From contig JAFGSN010000188.1 in NCBI GenBank assembly GCA_016934575.1, positions 1-33,836 on the forward strand: DNA of 33,836 nucleotides, in the 5' to 3' direction. Of the stretch, positions 15,556-24,128 are shown in pieces. Within the stretch, counting starts at the first letter, position 1; each line of letters starts with the position of its first letter. The DNA is from Vicinamibacteria bacterium (GTDB lineage Bacteria > Acidobacteriota > Vicinamibacteria > Fen-336). Under the pieces are notes generated by a model that did no database searches, was not told where the DNA came from, and was given only the letters and a program-made list of their open reading frames with translations. A program made the translations under genes and the position numbers.

Positions 15556-16842
15556 TCAGATCGTCCAACCCAAAAGAAAAATGAAACCCATCTGATGCTC
15601 GGAACGAATACGATACTCATCCGGAATGACACGCGCGCCCGCCGGGAGTGTCGCGTTCGGGACGGGCGGCGCAATGAGTATCTGGGACTCGTTTCGCAGA
15701 TTCGACTCCACCTGCCCCAGACCGAGCGCGCGCAAGTATTCCCGGCGCGCGTCGGCGGAGACATTGCTCAGATCCACGCCTCCCGCCAGCGGGGCCTTGC
15801 GCACATCGCCCGACGGGAGCGCGTTTCCATGGTAACGCCAGGCAACCGTCGCTCTGGCATGACCGAGACGAAGCTGGGCGCCGAGCAGAAGATCAACGGG
15901 ACGGGCGTGATCCAGCGTGGGAGTGCGCGCGCCCACGAGTGACGTCGTCGTCACTTCCGTGACGGCGGCGAGCTTTCGTGTGAGCCGCCAGCGAACGCCG
16001 ATTCCCAGATCCAGCCGATGAGGCAGTTGCAGCGGCAGTTCGACAAGGCGAACGTCCGAGCCGCCTTCGATTGTCAACATTTGATCGTTTCTTGGAGGAT
16101 CTCCGGTGCGCGTGAATCCGACTCCAACGAGAACGTCCCAGGCGTCGATGCGCCATTCGGAGGCCATGCGCGCCGTGAGATCGATCCCGCCCGTGCCGGA
16201 ACCCGATTGAAGGTCACCGGCGGCCTTGGACAGCGGAATCTTGATCTCGCCGGCCAGCGCGAGTCCCGGCGTCCATCCGGAAGGTTCCAGCAGACGCTTC
16301 TTGACGCCGATCAGCTCGTCACCGGGCACGAACGCGTCGAATCGGGCCGTCCCTTTCTTGTTCAGATAGGGAACGGCCGGATTCCAGGCATAGTACGGCC
16401 GCGCGGGGACCGGCGCGCCCGGAAAAACGATCAGATCGAGAGGAGGAGGCGGAAGAGCGGGATATTCCGGAAGAGCGACGACGCGCGAGAAGACATGCTG
16501 CCCGTAAGCCTCCACCGACTCGGAAAGCCCGAGCGCCCAGACCGCGCATCCGTCGAGAAGATCCATGCCCAGCGGATCGCGATCGCGATTGTCGACGCCG
16601 AACCCGAACGTCAGATGTCCGGAACGATGCGTTCGAGTGTCGGGCAACGTGAAGAATCCCGTGCCGTGAAGCGACATCCAGGTCTCCCGCGGCGCGGGCT
16701 GCGCGGACACGACTTGCGCGCAAGACGCGGAGAAAAGCGCCGCGAGCGCCGCTCGCCGGAAAGACCGCCATCGCCGTGCCTCGATACCGATGCGTTCGTG
16801 AATTCCTTCGTTTCCATGTCGCGTCCTGAAAAGCAGGTTCAC
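15556..16842 (-). CDS. Probable outer-membrane beta-barrel protein, unknown
   Basis: The frame encodes about 428 residues from a GTG at 16842, preceded by GGAGG; an ATG at 16896 with a GGGGGA-like site is an alternative. A signal sequence (FRRAALAALFSASCAQVVSA) precedes the mature protein. The mature part alternates hydrophobic and polar residues in strand-like segments (HLTFGFGVDNRD, GLALAGEIKIPL, WDVLVGVGFTRTGD, HRLDLGIGVRWRLTRKLAAVTEVTT, RATVAWRYHG). It ends MGFIFLLGWTI, near the aromatic-ended C-terminus common in barrels. This fits transporter-less outer-membrane proteins of the MetA-pathway/phenol-degradation-like or DUF-type barrels. No specific substrate is seen. It overlaps no coding region downstream but is divergent from the HAD gene. 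The start is uncertain; the barrel is inferred. Confidence 0.65.
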   Translation of the reverse strand: MNLLFRTRHGNEGIHERIGIEARRWRSFRRAALAALFSASCAQVVSAQPAPRETWMSLHGTGFFTLPDTRTHRSGHLTFGFGVDNRDRDPLGMDLLDGCAVWALGLSESVEAYGQHVFSRVVALPEYPALPPPPLDLIVFPGAPVPARPYYAWNPAVPYLNKKGTARFDAFVPGDELIGVKKRLLEPSGWTPGLALAGEIKIPLSKAAGDLQSGSGTGGIDLTARMASEWRIDAWDVLVGVGFTRTGDPPRNDQMLTIEGGSDVRLVELPLQLPHRLDLGIGVRWRLTRKLAAVTEVTTTSLVGARTPTLDHARPVDLLLGAQLRLGHARATVAWRYHGNALPSGDVRKAPLAGGVDLSNVSADARREYLRALGLGQVESNLRNESQILIAPPVPNATLPAGARVIPDEYRIRSEHQMGFIFLLGWTI

Positions 16843-16949
16843 AGGGCCTCCGCTTCCGATCGCCTTTGCTCCGCGAGGCATTACTATACCTTCCATGCTT
16901 GCGATCCCCCAATTGCCGCGATCATGACGAAGGTCGGCTCGCTCGCCGC

Positions 16950-16979
16950 TTGACACGCGCGCGACGACCGGCGTAGCCT
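16950..16979 (+). promoter_or_regulatory. Candidate promoter of the HAD gene
   Basis: A consensus TTGACA at 16950-16955 is followed after 18 bases by TAGCCT at 16974-16979. It lies 51 bases before the GTG at 17031. The -35 match is full and the -10 match is weak. Confidence 0.4.
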
Positions 16980-17030
16980 GCCGTTCGTCGCGCTTCACGA
17001 ATGTCGTGTTACGCCCCGGAGGTCGCCCGC

Positions 17031-18062
17031 GTGCCCGAAACAAGCCCATTGAAAACCGCCGCCGTAGATGCCGCTGTTTTCCCCGGCATAGGCCGCATCC
17101 GTCCGGAACATGAAGGCGACTTCTTCGAGCTGGAAACGGCGTGCAACGGCATGTGGCGCGCCGGACGCGACGGCGTCCGGCTCATCCTCACGCCACGCGA
17201 TCGAAAGGTGGAGTTCGTCGTCTTCGCGGACAAGACGCTGGCATGCGTGCTCTCCGCTCTCGGACCTCCGTCGATCTACCCCCTGCTCGACGACGTGTTC
17301 GCGCCCCCGGCCGAAGCCGTGCTCATGGATCTCGACGGCACGAGCGTGCGCAGCGAGCGCTTCTGGATGTGGATCATCGAGCGCGCGATCGCGCGCCTCA
17401 TGGGTCATCCCGGCTTCCGGCTCAAGGCCGAAGACGAGCCGCAGATCTCCGGCCATTCGGTTTCGGAGCACCTGCGGTATTGCATCGACACCCACTGTCC
17501 AGGAAAGAGTCTTGACGAGGCGCGTCTTCATTATTATGAAATCACGCGCGCGGAGCTGGCCGAGATCGCAGCCGGTCGAGGTCGTTTCGACGCCTTTGAT
17601 CCGAGCCCGGGGCTCAAGGAATTCCTTCTCGCGCTCAAGAGCCGCGGCATTCGCATCGGACTCGTCACTTCGGGCCTTTACGAGAAAGCCTGGCCCGAGA
17701 TCCTCTCGGCTTTCCGCAAGCTGGGTCTCGGAGACCCGCTCGACTTCTACGACGCCGTCATCACGGCCGGAGATCGGCTGGCGCGCGGCCATGCCGGGAC
17801 TCTCGGCGAGCTGTCTCCCAAGCCGCATCCGTGGCTCTATGCCGAGACGGCATACGTCGGCCTCGGCGTGCGCCGCGACAAGCGACGGCGCGTCGTCGGT
17901 CTCGAGGATTCGGGCGCGGGCGTCGTCTCGATCCGCCTCGCCGGGTTCGGCGCCATCGGGCTGGCCGGCGGCAACATCGTCGCGAGCGGCGCGCGTCCGC
18001 TGCTGCGCGCGGAGTGCGCCGGCCTGCTCGATGCATTGCCGCTGATTCTGGATCGAAACTGA
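17031..18062 (+). CDS. HAD-superfamily hydrolase with extra N-terminal region
   Basis: The product is about 343 residues. HAD motif I is MDLDGTSV with nucleophile and acid/base aspartates at about 100 and 102. Motif II is LVTSG, motif III the lysine in SPKPHP, and motif IV EDSGAG, as in the beta-phosphoglucomutase/phosphatase subgroup with an alpha-helical cap inserted after motif I. It should hydrolyse or mutate a phosphate ester in the cytoplasm; the substrate is unknown. The first 95 residues are not part of the HAD core and have no family match that I recognise. GTG at 17031 is chosen for GGAGG at 17018-17022, 8 bases upstream; an ATG at 17001 is possible but lacks a site. It is transcribed alone and converges on korB. 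Confidence 0.85.
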   Translation: MPETSPLKTAAVDAAVFPGIGRIRPEHEGDFFELETACNGMWRAGRDGVRLILTPRDRKVEFVVFADKTLACVLSALGPPSIYPLLDDVFAPPAEAVLMDLDGTSVRSERFWMWIIERAIARLMGHPGFRLKAEDEPQISGHSVSEHLRYCIDTHCPGKSLDEARLHYYEITRAELAEIAAGRGRFDAFDPSPGLKEFLLALKSRGIRIGLVTSGLYEKAWPEILSAFRKLGLGDPLDFYDAVITAGDRLARGHAGTLGELSPKPHPWLYAETAYVGLGVRRDKRRRVVGLEDSGAGVVSIRLAGFGAIGLAGGNIVASGARPLLRAECAGLLDALPLILDRN

Positions 18063-18185
18063 GACGTCACGCCGGCCGCCGGGATGTCGTGGGCGAATCG
18101 GCAATCAATGCCAGCCGTCTTCTTGGTGACCGTGAGATCTCACTAACGTCCCGATCGCGACAAGGACAGGATCTTCCACGGCTTT

Positions 18186-19208
18186 CTATTCACGGACTTC
18201 CCAGCTCGATCCCGCGCGAAGCAGCTTTTCCAGATCTCCCGCGCCTTGCTCTTTCGTGATTTCGCGAATCTGGGCGCGCACGGAGTCTTCATAACACGGC
18301 CTCTGAACGTCGCGAAAAACGCCGATGGGCGTCGGCAGATCCGCGTGGTCGCTCATGCGTGCCAGCAAATACGCGTAGCCTTCGCCGGATCGACGCTCAT
18401 CGTGAATCAGAACGTCGTGATCCGCGGAACCTCCGTCCATGACGACCGCCTCGAAATCGAGCCCGTTGAGCCGCAATCCTTTGTCGTGGCGACGGCCGAA
18501 GACGAGAGGCTGGCCGTCCTCGAGAACGAGCAGGTTCTCGCCACGCGCGTTTTTGTCCGTGAGACGGCCGAAGGCGCCGTCGTTGAAAACAAGGCAATTC
18601 TGGAGAATCTCGACGAACGCCGCGCCCTTGTGCGCCGCCGCGCGTCTCAGGGTCGACTTGAGGTGCGGCAGGAACGCGTCGATCGAGCGCGCGACGAACG
18701 TGGCGCCGGCGCCGAGCGCCAGCGCCAGCGCGTTGAATGGCGGATCGATCGATCCGTAAGGCGCGGACTTGGTCTTCTGTCCCAGTTCCGAGGTCGGCGA
18801 GGACTGGCCCTTTGTGAGGCTGTACACGCGATTGTTGAAAAGCAGAATCTTGACGCCGATGTTCCGGCGCAGCGCATGGATGAGATGGTTGCCGCCAATC
18901 GCCAGCGCGTCTCCGTCGCCGGTGGCGATCCACACCTCGAGATCGGGATTGGCCAGCTTGACGCCCGTCGCAATGGCCGGCGCGCGTCCATGAATGCCGT
19001 GGAAACCGTAAGTGTTGACATAGTATGGGAGCCGACTCGAGCAGCCGATGCCCGAGACGATCACCAGCTTTTCGCGCGGAACGCCGAGATCCGCGAAAAC
19101 TGATTGCAGGGCGCTCAGTATGGCGAAGTCGCCGCATCCCGGGCACCACCTGACGTCCTGATCGGTTTCGAAATCCTCTTTCTTGTACGAGGACGCCGGC
19201 GCGTTCAT
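18186..19208 (-). CDS. korB: 2-oxoacid:ferredoxin oxidoreductase beta subunit
   Basis: The 340-residue subunit binds thiamine pyrophosphate and one [4Fe-4S] cluster. It has WCPGCGD with cysteines at 22 and 25, a third cysteine in SGIGCSS at 56 and a fourth in QNCLVFND, the four ligands of the cluster in two-subunit enzymes. The TPP/Mg site is GDGDALAIGGNH followed by ILLFNN. Together with korA it converts a 2-oxoacid plus CoA to acyl-CoA with reduced ferredoxin. The C-terminal region (about 235-340) is the usual extension in this branch. ATG at 19208 overlaps the korA stop by 4 bases (ATGA), showing translational coupling; the open frame further upstream is korA antisense. The 2-oxoglutarate assignment is likely but pyruvate or other 2-oxoacids cannot be excluded. 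Confidence 0.92.
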   Translation of the reverse strand: MNAPASSYKKEDFETDQDVRWCPGCGDFAILSALQSVFADLGVPREKLVIVSGIGCSSRLPYYVNTYGFHGIHGRAPAIATGVKLANPDLEVWIATGDGDALAIGGNHLIHALRRNIGVKILLFNNRVYSLTKGQSSPTSELGQKTKSAPYGSIDPPFNALALALGAGATFVARSIDAFLPHLKSTLRRAAAHKGAAFVEILQNCLVFNDGAFGRLTDKNARGENLLVLEDGQPLVFGRRHDKGLRLNGLDFEAVVMDGGSADHDVLIHDERRSGEGYAYLLARMSDHADLPTPIGVFRDVQRPCYEDSVRAQIREITKEQGAGDLEKLLRAGSSWEVRE

Positions 19209-21061
19209 CGGAGCGCCTCCTCGATCTTGGCCTCGATCTCCCGCTGCCTGAAGGGCTGTCCCTGGTTCTTCCCGAAGACGATCGCGTCCACCAGGAAACG
19301 CGAGCGCAGAAGCCACGCGAGCTGCCCCATGTTGAGCTCCGGAACGAGAACGCGCTTGTATCGGATGAGGACGTCGGCAAGATTTGGCGGCAGCGGATTG
19401 AGATAGCGCAGATGCACGTGACCGATGCGGCGCCCTCCGGCACGCCGCGCCTGCGCCGCGGCGCGGATAGCGCCCTTGGTCGATCCCCATCCGACGATCA
19501 GCAGGTCGCCGTCGCCGTCCCCTTTCGGCACGACAGGTCCGATCTCGCGCGCGATCGCCGCCACTTTCCGGGCGCGGAGATCGACCATCCGCTCATGGTT
19601 CAAAGGATCGTAGTCGATCACGCCCGATACGTCGCGTTTTTCGAGTCCGCCGACGCGGTGCTCGAGACCTGGAGTGCCCGGAATCGCCCATGGACGCGCC
19701 AGCGTCTCGGGATCGCGCGCGTACGGAGCGAATCCGTCCGGATCCGCTCGGTAACGCGCCTTGATCGCGGGCAAATCATCAAGCTCGGGAATCCTCCAGG
19801 GACCGGTGCTCCGGGCGAGATAACCGTCGGACAATACGATCACCGGAACCATGTACTTGAGCGCGATCCGACTCGCCTCGTAGGCGACCGTGAAGCAATC
19901 GCCCGGCGACGACGCCGCCAGAACCGGCGCGGGCGCTTCGCCGTGACGGCCGAATAGCGCCTGGAAGAGATCGGCTTGCTCCGTCTTGGTCGGAAGGCCC
20001 GTGGAAGGTCCGCCGCGCTGGATATTGCAGATGACGAGCGGCAGCTCGACCATCACCGCCAGCCCGACGGATTCGGCATTAAGCGCCATTCCCGGACCGG
20101 ACGTCGTCGTGACGGCCAGCGCGCCGGCGAACGCGGCGCCAATCGCGGCGCCGATGGCGCCGATCTCGTCCTCGGCTTGGAACGTGATCACGCCGAAGTT
20201 TTTGTGCCGCGCAAGCTCATGGAGTATTTCCGACGCTGGGGTGATGGGATAGGAGCCCAAGAAAAGCGGCGCCCCGGAACGTTGCGACGCCGCGATGAGT
20301 CCCAACGACAGCGCCGTGTTGCCGGAGACGTTGCGATAAACGCCGGGCGCAAGCCGGGCGGGCGGGACTTCGTACTGGATCTGGAACGCCTCGGTGGCGT
20401 CACAGTAGGAGTAGCCCGCGCGCAGAGCGCGCCGGTTGGCCTCGACAAGCTGCGGATTCTCAGCGAACTTGTCGCCGATCCAGCGGAGCGTGGGCTCCAT
20501 CGGCCGGCTGTAGAGCCAGTAGCACATGCCCAGAGCGAAGAAATTCTTACACCGGTCGACGATCCGGCCGTCGAGCTTGAGATCCTCGACCGCCCGCCGC
20601 GTCAGCGTGGTGATCGCAACCGCGAACACGCGGAAACGATCGAGCGTGTAATCATCGAGCGGATTGCTCGACAAGCGCGCCTTTCGGAGATCGCGCTCCT
20701 TGAAGCTGTCCGTGTTGACGATCACGATGCCGTTCGTCTTGAGATCGGAAAGACTGGCGACCAGCGCGGCCGGATTCATCGCGATCAGAGCGTCCACGGC
20801 GTCTCCCGGCGTCAACACGTCTTTCGAGCCGAAGTGAATCTGGTATCCGCTGACTCCCGGCAAGGTCCCGGCCGGAGCGCGGATCTCCGCCGGATATTCC
20901 GGGCAAGTGGCGAGATCGTTGCCGAACAAGGCTGTCGTGTCCGTGAACTGGCTTCCCGTCAACTGTATGCCGTCTCCCGAATCGCCGGCGAACCGAACGA
21001 CGGCCGCTTGGAGCGCTTTCGTCGACTTGAGCTTGTTCCGTGGTTCGGCGATTCGTCTCAT
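19205..21061 (-). CDS. korA: 2-oxoacid:ferredoxin oxidoreductase alpha subunit (gamma-alpha fusion)
   Basis: The 618-residue chain has an N-terminal gamma domain (about 18-190; RFAGDSGDGIQLTGSQF near the start) fused to the alpha pyrimidine-binding domain. The YPITP motif that contacts the 2-oxoacid lies at residues 271-275. FQAEDEIGAIGAAIGAAFAG and TTTSGPGMALNAESVGLAV follow, then the CoA-contacting C-terminal domain (DLLIVGWGSTKG...). The length and fusion match two-subunit KorA/ST2567-type enzymes. The ATG at 21061 is chosen because GAGG lies upstream; an in-frame ATG at 21115 has no site. Its last codons overlap korB. It is divergent from the SDH operon across 288 bases. With succinate dehydrogenase next door, a 2-oxoglutarate role linking ferredoxin to the TCA cycle is the simplest reading. 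Confidence 0.92.
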   Translation of the reverse strand: MRRIAEPRNKLKSTKALQAAVVRFAGDSGDGIQLTGSQFTDTTALFGNDLATCPEYPAEIRAPAGTLPGVSGYQIHFGSKDVLTPGDAVDALIAMNPAALVASLSDLKTNGIVIVNTDSFKERDLRKARLSSNPLDDYTLDRFRVFAVAITTLTRRAVEDLKLDGRIVDRCKNFFALGMCYWLYSRPMEPTLRWIGDKFAENPQLVEANRRALRAGYSYCDATEAFQIQYEVPPARLAPGVYRNVSGNTALSLGLIAASQRSGAPLFLGSYPITPASEILHELARHKNFGVITFQAEDEIGAIGAAIGAAFAGALAVTTTSGPGMALNAESVGLAVMVELPLVICNIQRGGPSTGLPTKTEQADLFQALFGRHGEAPAPVLAASSPGDCFTVAYEASRIALKYMVPVIVLSDGYLARSTGPWRIPELDDLPAIKARYRADPDGFAPYARDPETLARPWAIPGTPGLEHRVGGLEKRDVSGVIDYDPLNHERMVDLRARKVAAIAREIGPVVPKGDGDGDLLIVGWGSTKGAIRAAAQARRAGGRRIGHVHLRYLNPLPPNLADVLIRYKRVLVPELNMGQLAWLLRSRFLVDAIVFGKNQGQPFRQREIEAKIEEALR

Positions 21062-21349
21062 CCGCGCCTCGACGACCGAACGAAGCGCCGTTCCGGAAGC
21101 CTGGATTGGACGCATTGTCGAAAGAAAGCGTCAATACTCATTCGTGTGATTGCAAAAAGAACCGCCTGAAAACCGCCGCGGAGCGATCCTAACGGCTGAA
21201 CGGATGGCTCATCTCTCATCTTCGCGAACCGCCCTCAAGAGTAGCATCATAAGCAATCTTGACGTCAAATGACATTGACATCGTCGCGAACGACGTGCAG
21301 AGTAAGAAGCGATTTGCCACAAGGCAATGCGCGCCAGAGGCGCTCGATC
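21062..21349. promoter_or_regulatory. Divergent control region between korA and sdhC
   Basis: Both operons must start here. A perfect TGACGTCA palindrome lies at 21260-21267, and a consensus TTGACA at 21275-21280, but no good -10 follows at 16-18 bases. No RNA gene was recognised. A shared regulator of the two operons is possible but not shown. Confidence 0.4.
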
Positions 21350-21670
21350 ATGTTTGTCTGGATCTTTCATCGAGTCAGCGGCGTGATTCTCATCGTTCTC
21401 ATGGGAATCAAGATCACGACCGGCTTCGGCATCCTGGGCCGTTTCGGCGCAGGCGCCATCGAGGCCATGCGTTCTCTGCATCGCGAACCCGCCCTGGATC
21501 TGCCGCTGCTCTTCCTTTTCATTTATCATGCGCTGTACGGCCTGCGGACGATCCTCATCGACATGGGCTTGAAAAAGGAAAGACCGCTCTTCTGGATCTC
21601 GACGATCCTCGGCGCCCTTCTATTTATCTGGCTGGCAAGCGTCGTCCTGACTCCAGGACTTGGGACATAA
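21350..21670 (+). CDS. sdhC: Succinate dehydrogenase membrane anchor, SdhC-like
   Basis: The 106-residue protein has three membrane helices (about 8-26, 48-68, 82-102). Near the start is FHRVSGV, the SdhC HRxSG motif whose serine and arginine help form the quinone site. The second helix carries IYHALYGLRTILIDMG, aligning with the heme-b-ligand histidine region of SdhC (YHxxxGxRHxxxD). It should anchor SdhA-SdhB to the inner membrane and take part in quinone reduction. ATG at 21350 has an AGAGG site 9 bases upstream; the frame is open earlier without one. sdhA begins 14 bases after the stop. No separate SdhD-like protein was found on either side, so the complex appears to have one anchor type unless another is encoded elsewhere. 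Confidence 0.85.
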   Translation: MFVWIFHRVSGVILIVLMGIKITTGFGILGRFGAGAIEAMRSLHREPALDLPLLFLFIYHALYGLRTILIDMGLKKERPLFWISTILGALLFIWLASVVLTPGLGT

Positions 21671-21684
21671 ACCCGGGAACGACG

Positions 21685-23379
21685 ATGTATCAGTACGACG
21701 TGATCGTCGTGGGAGGCGGTCTGGCCGGCCTGATGACCGCCCTGGGAATCGCCGGACGGCGGCGGGTGGCGTTGCTTTCGAAGGTACACCCGCTGCGGTC
21801 GCATTCACTGGCGGCCCAGGGAGGCATCAACGCCGCGCTCGGCAACACGCCGGACGGCGCGAACGATAGCTGGGAAAAGCACGCCTTCGACACCATCAAG
21901 GGCGGCGATTACCTGGCCGACCAAGACGCGGTCGAAACGTTATGCCGCAGAGCGCCGGAGACGGTCTATGAGCTGGAGCATTGGGGAGCGCCCTTCAGCC
22001 GAACGCCGGACGGCAGGATCGCTCAGCGGCCCTTCGGAGGAGCGGGCCATCCACGGACGTGCTACGCGGCCGACAGGACAGGTCACGTGCTCTTGCACAC
22101 TCTCTACGAGCGCGCTCAGCGTCAAGGACTGATCGTCCATTCGGAATGGCTGGTCACGTCGCTCGCGATCAAGGAGGGCGCCGTGCAGGGAGTCATTGCG
22201 CTTCCCTATGAAACGGGCGCCGTGTCCGTCTTCGCCGCTCCGATCGTCGTCTTCGCGACGGGAGGCTACGGCCGCGTCTATCGAAACAGCACGAACGCCT
22301 TGATCAACACGGGCGACGGCATCGCCCTGGCCTATCAATCGGGGATCCCGATCAAGGACCTGGAGTTCGTGCAGTTCCACCCCACGACCCTGTTCGGCTC
22401 GAACATCCTCATCACCGAGGGCGCCCGCGGCGAGGGCGGCCGTCTGATCAACCGGCACGGCGAGCGCTTCATGCGTCGTTATGCCGAAAAACTCATGGAG
22501 CTTGCCCCGCGCGACATCGTCGCGCGGGGCATGGCCACGGAGATCAGCGAGGGGCACGGTCATGATGGCGCGTATCTGCATCTGGATCTCAGGCACCTGG
22601 GCGCCGCGCGCATCAAGCAACGCCTCCCCGCCATTCGCGAGATCGCCATGGATTTCGCTGGGGTGGATCCGGTCAAGGACCTCGTTCCCGTGCAGCCCGG
22701 ACAACACTATTCCATGGGCGGAATCGATACGAATTCGTGCGGCGAGACGGCGGTCCGCGGTTTCTATGCCGCGGGAGAATGCGCCTGCGTATCCGTGCAC
22801 GGAGCCAATCGCCTGGGAGGCAACTCGTTGCTGGAAACGCTCGTCTTCGGAAAGGTCGTTGCCGAAAGGTTGGCGGAGACGGCGATCGACCGGTTCCCGG
22901 AGCCGGACGCGTCTTTCCTGGACAGCGCGCTGCAACGCGAGAAGACCCGTCTCCAAAACCTGCTGGAACGCTCGGGAAAAATCCTCTTTGCCGTCATCCG
23001 AGACGAGTTGCGGAACGTCATGACCGAAAAGGCGGGGATCTATCGCGACGAGAGCGGATTAAAAGCAGCCCTGGACGCCGTGCGCGCCCTCAAGCGCAAG
23101 TACGAGAACGTCGGGATTCGCAATAAATCCTCGTTCTTCAATTTCGAGCTGATCAACGTGATCGAGCTTCAGGGAATGCTGGATTTGTCCGAGATCATCG
23201 TCGCCGGCGCTCTGAACCGGCAGGAAAGCCGCGGTTCCCACTTCCGCACGGACTATCCGAAACGCGACGACGCGAAATGGCTGAAGCACACGCTCGCGCG
23301 CCACACGCCCGAAGGCCCGCGACTGGATTTCAAGGAGGTGACGATCACCCGCCATGCGCCCCAGGAACGAACCTACTGA
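21685..23379 (+). CDS. sdhA: Succinate dehydrogenase/fumarate reductase flavoprotein subunit
   Basis: The 564-residue protein has the FAD-binding GGGLAG at 10-15, and the SHSLAAQGG motif with the His that is covalently linked to FAD at residue 40. The substrate arginine is in ARGEGG at 248. HGANRLGGNSLLE closes the FAD domain, and the C-terminal helical domain contains GSHFRTDYPKRDD. It oxidises succinate to fumarate and passes electrons through SdhB to quinone. The length is usual for SdhA. The true start is the ATG at 21685; the open frame extends upstream but overlaps sdhC. It overlaps sdhB by 26 bases, indicating translational coupling. Family assignment is secure; direction (oxidase or reductase) is inferred from context. 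Confidence 0.95.
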   Translation: MYQYDVIVVGGGLAGLMTALGIAGRRRVALLSKVHPLRSHSLAAQGGINAALGNTPDGANDSWEKHAFDTIKGGDYLADQDAVETLCRRAPETVYELEHWGAPFSRTPDGRIAQRPFGGAGHPRTCYAADRTGHVLLHTLYERAQRQGLIVHSEWLVTSLAIKEGAVQGVIALPYETGAVSVFAAPIVVFATGGYGRVYRNSTNALINTGDGIALAYQSGIPIKDLEFVQFHPTTLFGSNILITEGARGEGGRLINRHGERFMRRYAEKLMELAPRDIVARGMATEISEGHGHDGAYLHLDLRHLGAARIKQRLPAIREIAMDFAGVDPVKDLVPVQPGQHYSMGGIDTNSCGETAVRGFYAAGECACVSVHGANRLGGNSLLETLVFGKVVAERLAETAIDRFPEPDASFLDSALQREKTRLQNLLERSGKILFAVIRDELRNVMTEKAGIYRDESGLKAALDAVRALKRKYENVGIRNKSSFFNFELINVIELQGMLDLSEIIVAGALNRQESRGSHFRTDYPKRDDAKWLKHTLARHTPEGPRLDFKEVTITRHAPQERTY

Positions 23380-24121
23380 CGCCGCGAACCGGGAGTACGT
23401 CTTCAAGATACTACGTTTCGATCGACGAAACGATCAACCGCCGCGTTTCGCCCGCTATCGAGCGCGGGCTCAGCGGGGCATGACGGTGCTGGAGGCGCTT
23501 CTCAAGATCCAGGAGGACCAGGATCCGACGCTCGTCTTCCGATACTCCTGCCGCGGCGCGGTATGCGGCTCCTGCGGAATGGTCATCAACGGCCGGCCGG
23601 ACCTGGCTTGTCGCGTGCAGCTCTCGACGCTTCGCTCTCATGAAGTGTTGCTGGAACCCTTGCCCAACATGGAGGTCATCAAGGACCTCATCGTGGACAT
23701 GGAGCCCTTCTGGGAGGCGTACCGCGCCGTCGAGCCGTGGCTCATCGCCGACGAAAGCCATGGCGAGAAAGAACACATCGTCTCGGAGAAAAACCGCGCG
23801 CGAATCGATTCCTACGTCAATTGCATTCTCTGCGCATGCTGTTACGGCGCCTGTCCGGTGCTGGGACGCGACGATAGATACCTCGGCCCGGCGGCGCTGG
23901 CCAAGCTCTACCGCTTTCTCGAAGACTCCCGCGACAGGCGTGATTGGAGGAAGGCGCTTGAACGCGTCGACGCCGAGCACGGCCTTTGGGGATGCGACAC
24001 CGTGTTCCGCTGCGTCATGGCCTGTCCCAAGCACGTCCGTCCCACGGACGGCATCGAGGGACTGCGGCGGCGCCTCGTGATCGAGAAGACGGCCGGTCTC
24101 TTCCGCCGGCGGAGAAAGTGA
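23354..24121 (+). CDS. sdhB: Succinate dehydrogenase iron-sulfur subunit
   Basis: The 255-residue protein carries three clusters. The [2Fe-2S] site is SCRGAVCGSCG with ligands C66, C71 and C74 plus C86. The [4Fe-4S] site is CILCACCYGACP with C157, C160, C163 (an extra C162 is present) and C167. The [3Fe-4S] site is CDTVFRCVMACPKHVRPTDGI, the usual C-x5-C pattern followed by CP. It wires electrons from SdhA FAD to the quinone site at SdhC. The N-terminal 45 residues have many arginines (FDRRNDQPPRFARYRAR), slightly longer and more basic than in typical SdhB. It overlaps sdhA by 26 bases and the Rieske gene starts 7 bases after its stop. Confident assignment. Confidence 0.94.
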   Translation: MRPRNEPTDAANREYVFKILRFDRRNDQPPRFARYRARAQRGMTVLEALLKIQEDQDPTLVFRYSCRGAVCGSCGMVINGRPDLACRVQLSTLRSHEVLLEPLPNMEVIKDLIVDMEPFWEAYRAVEPWLIADESHGEKEHIVSEKNRARIDSYVNCILCACCYGACPVLGRDDRYLGPAALAKLYRFLEDSRDRRDWRKALERVDAEHGLWGCDTVFRCVMACPKHVRPTDGIEGLRRRLVIEKTAGLFRRRRK

Positions 24122-24128
24122 AAGTCCG

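Noticed and set aside
14872-15942. A 356-residue open frame on the plus strand
   Set aside because: It crosses the 5' part of the glycosyltransferase and the 3' part of the outer-membrane-like gene antisense, with no ribosome binding site or family.
19976-21169. A 397-residue open frame on the plus strand
   Set aside because: It lies antisense to korA, whose motifs are complete, and shows the same Arg-rich shadow composition.
21259-21684. Upstream extension of the sdhA frame
   Set aside because: The region encodes SdhC in another frame; the SdhA family start MYQYDVIVVGGG coincides with the ATG at 21685.
21940-22956. A 338-residue minus-strand open frame
   Set aside because: It is antisense to sdhA, whose catalytic motifs are intact, and matches nothing.
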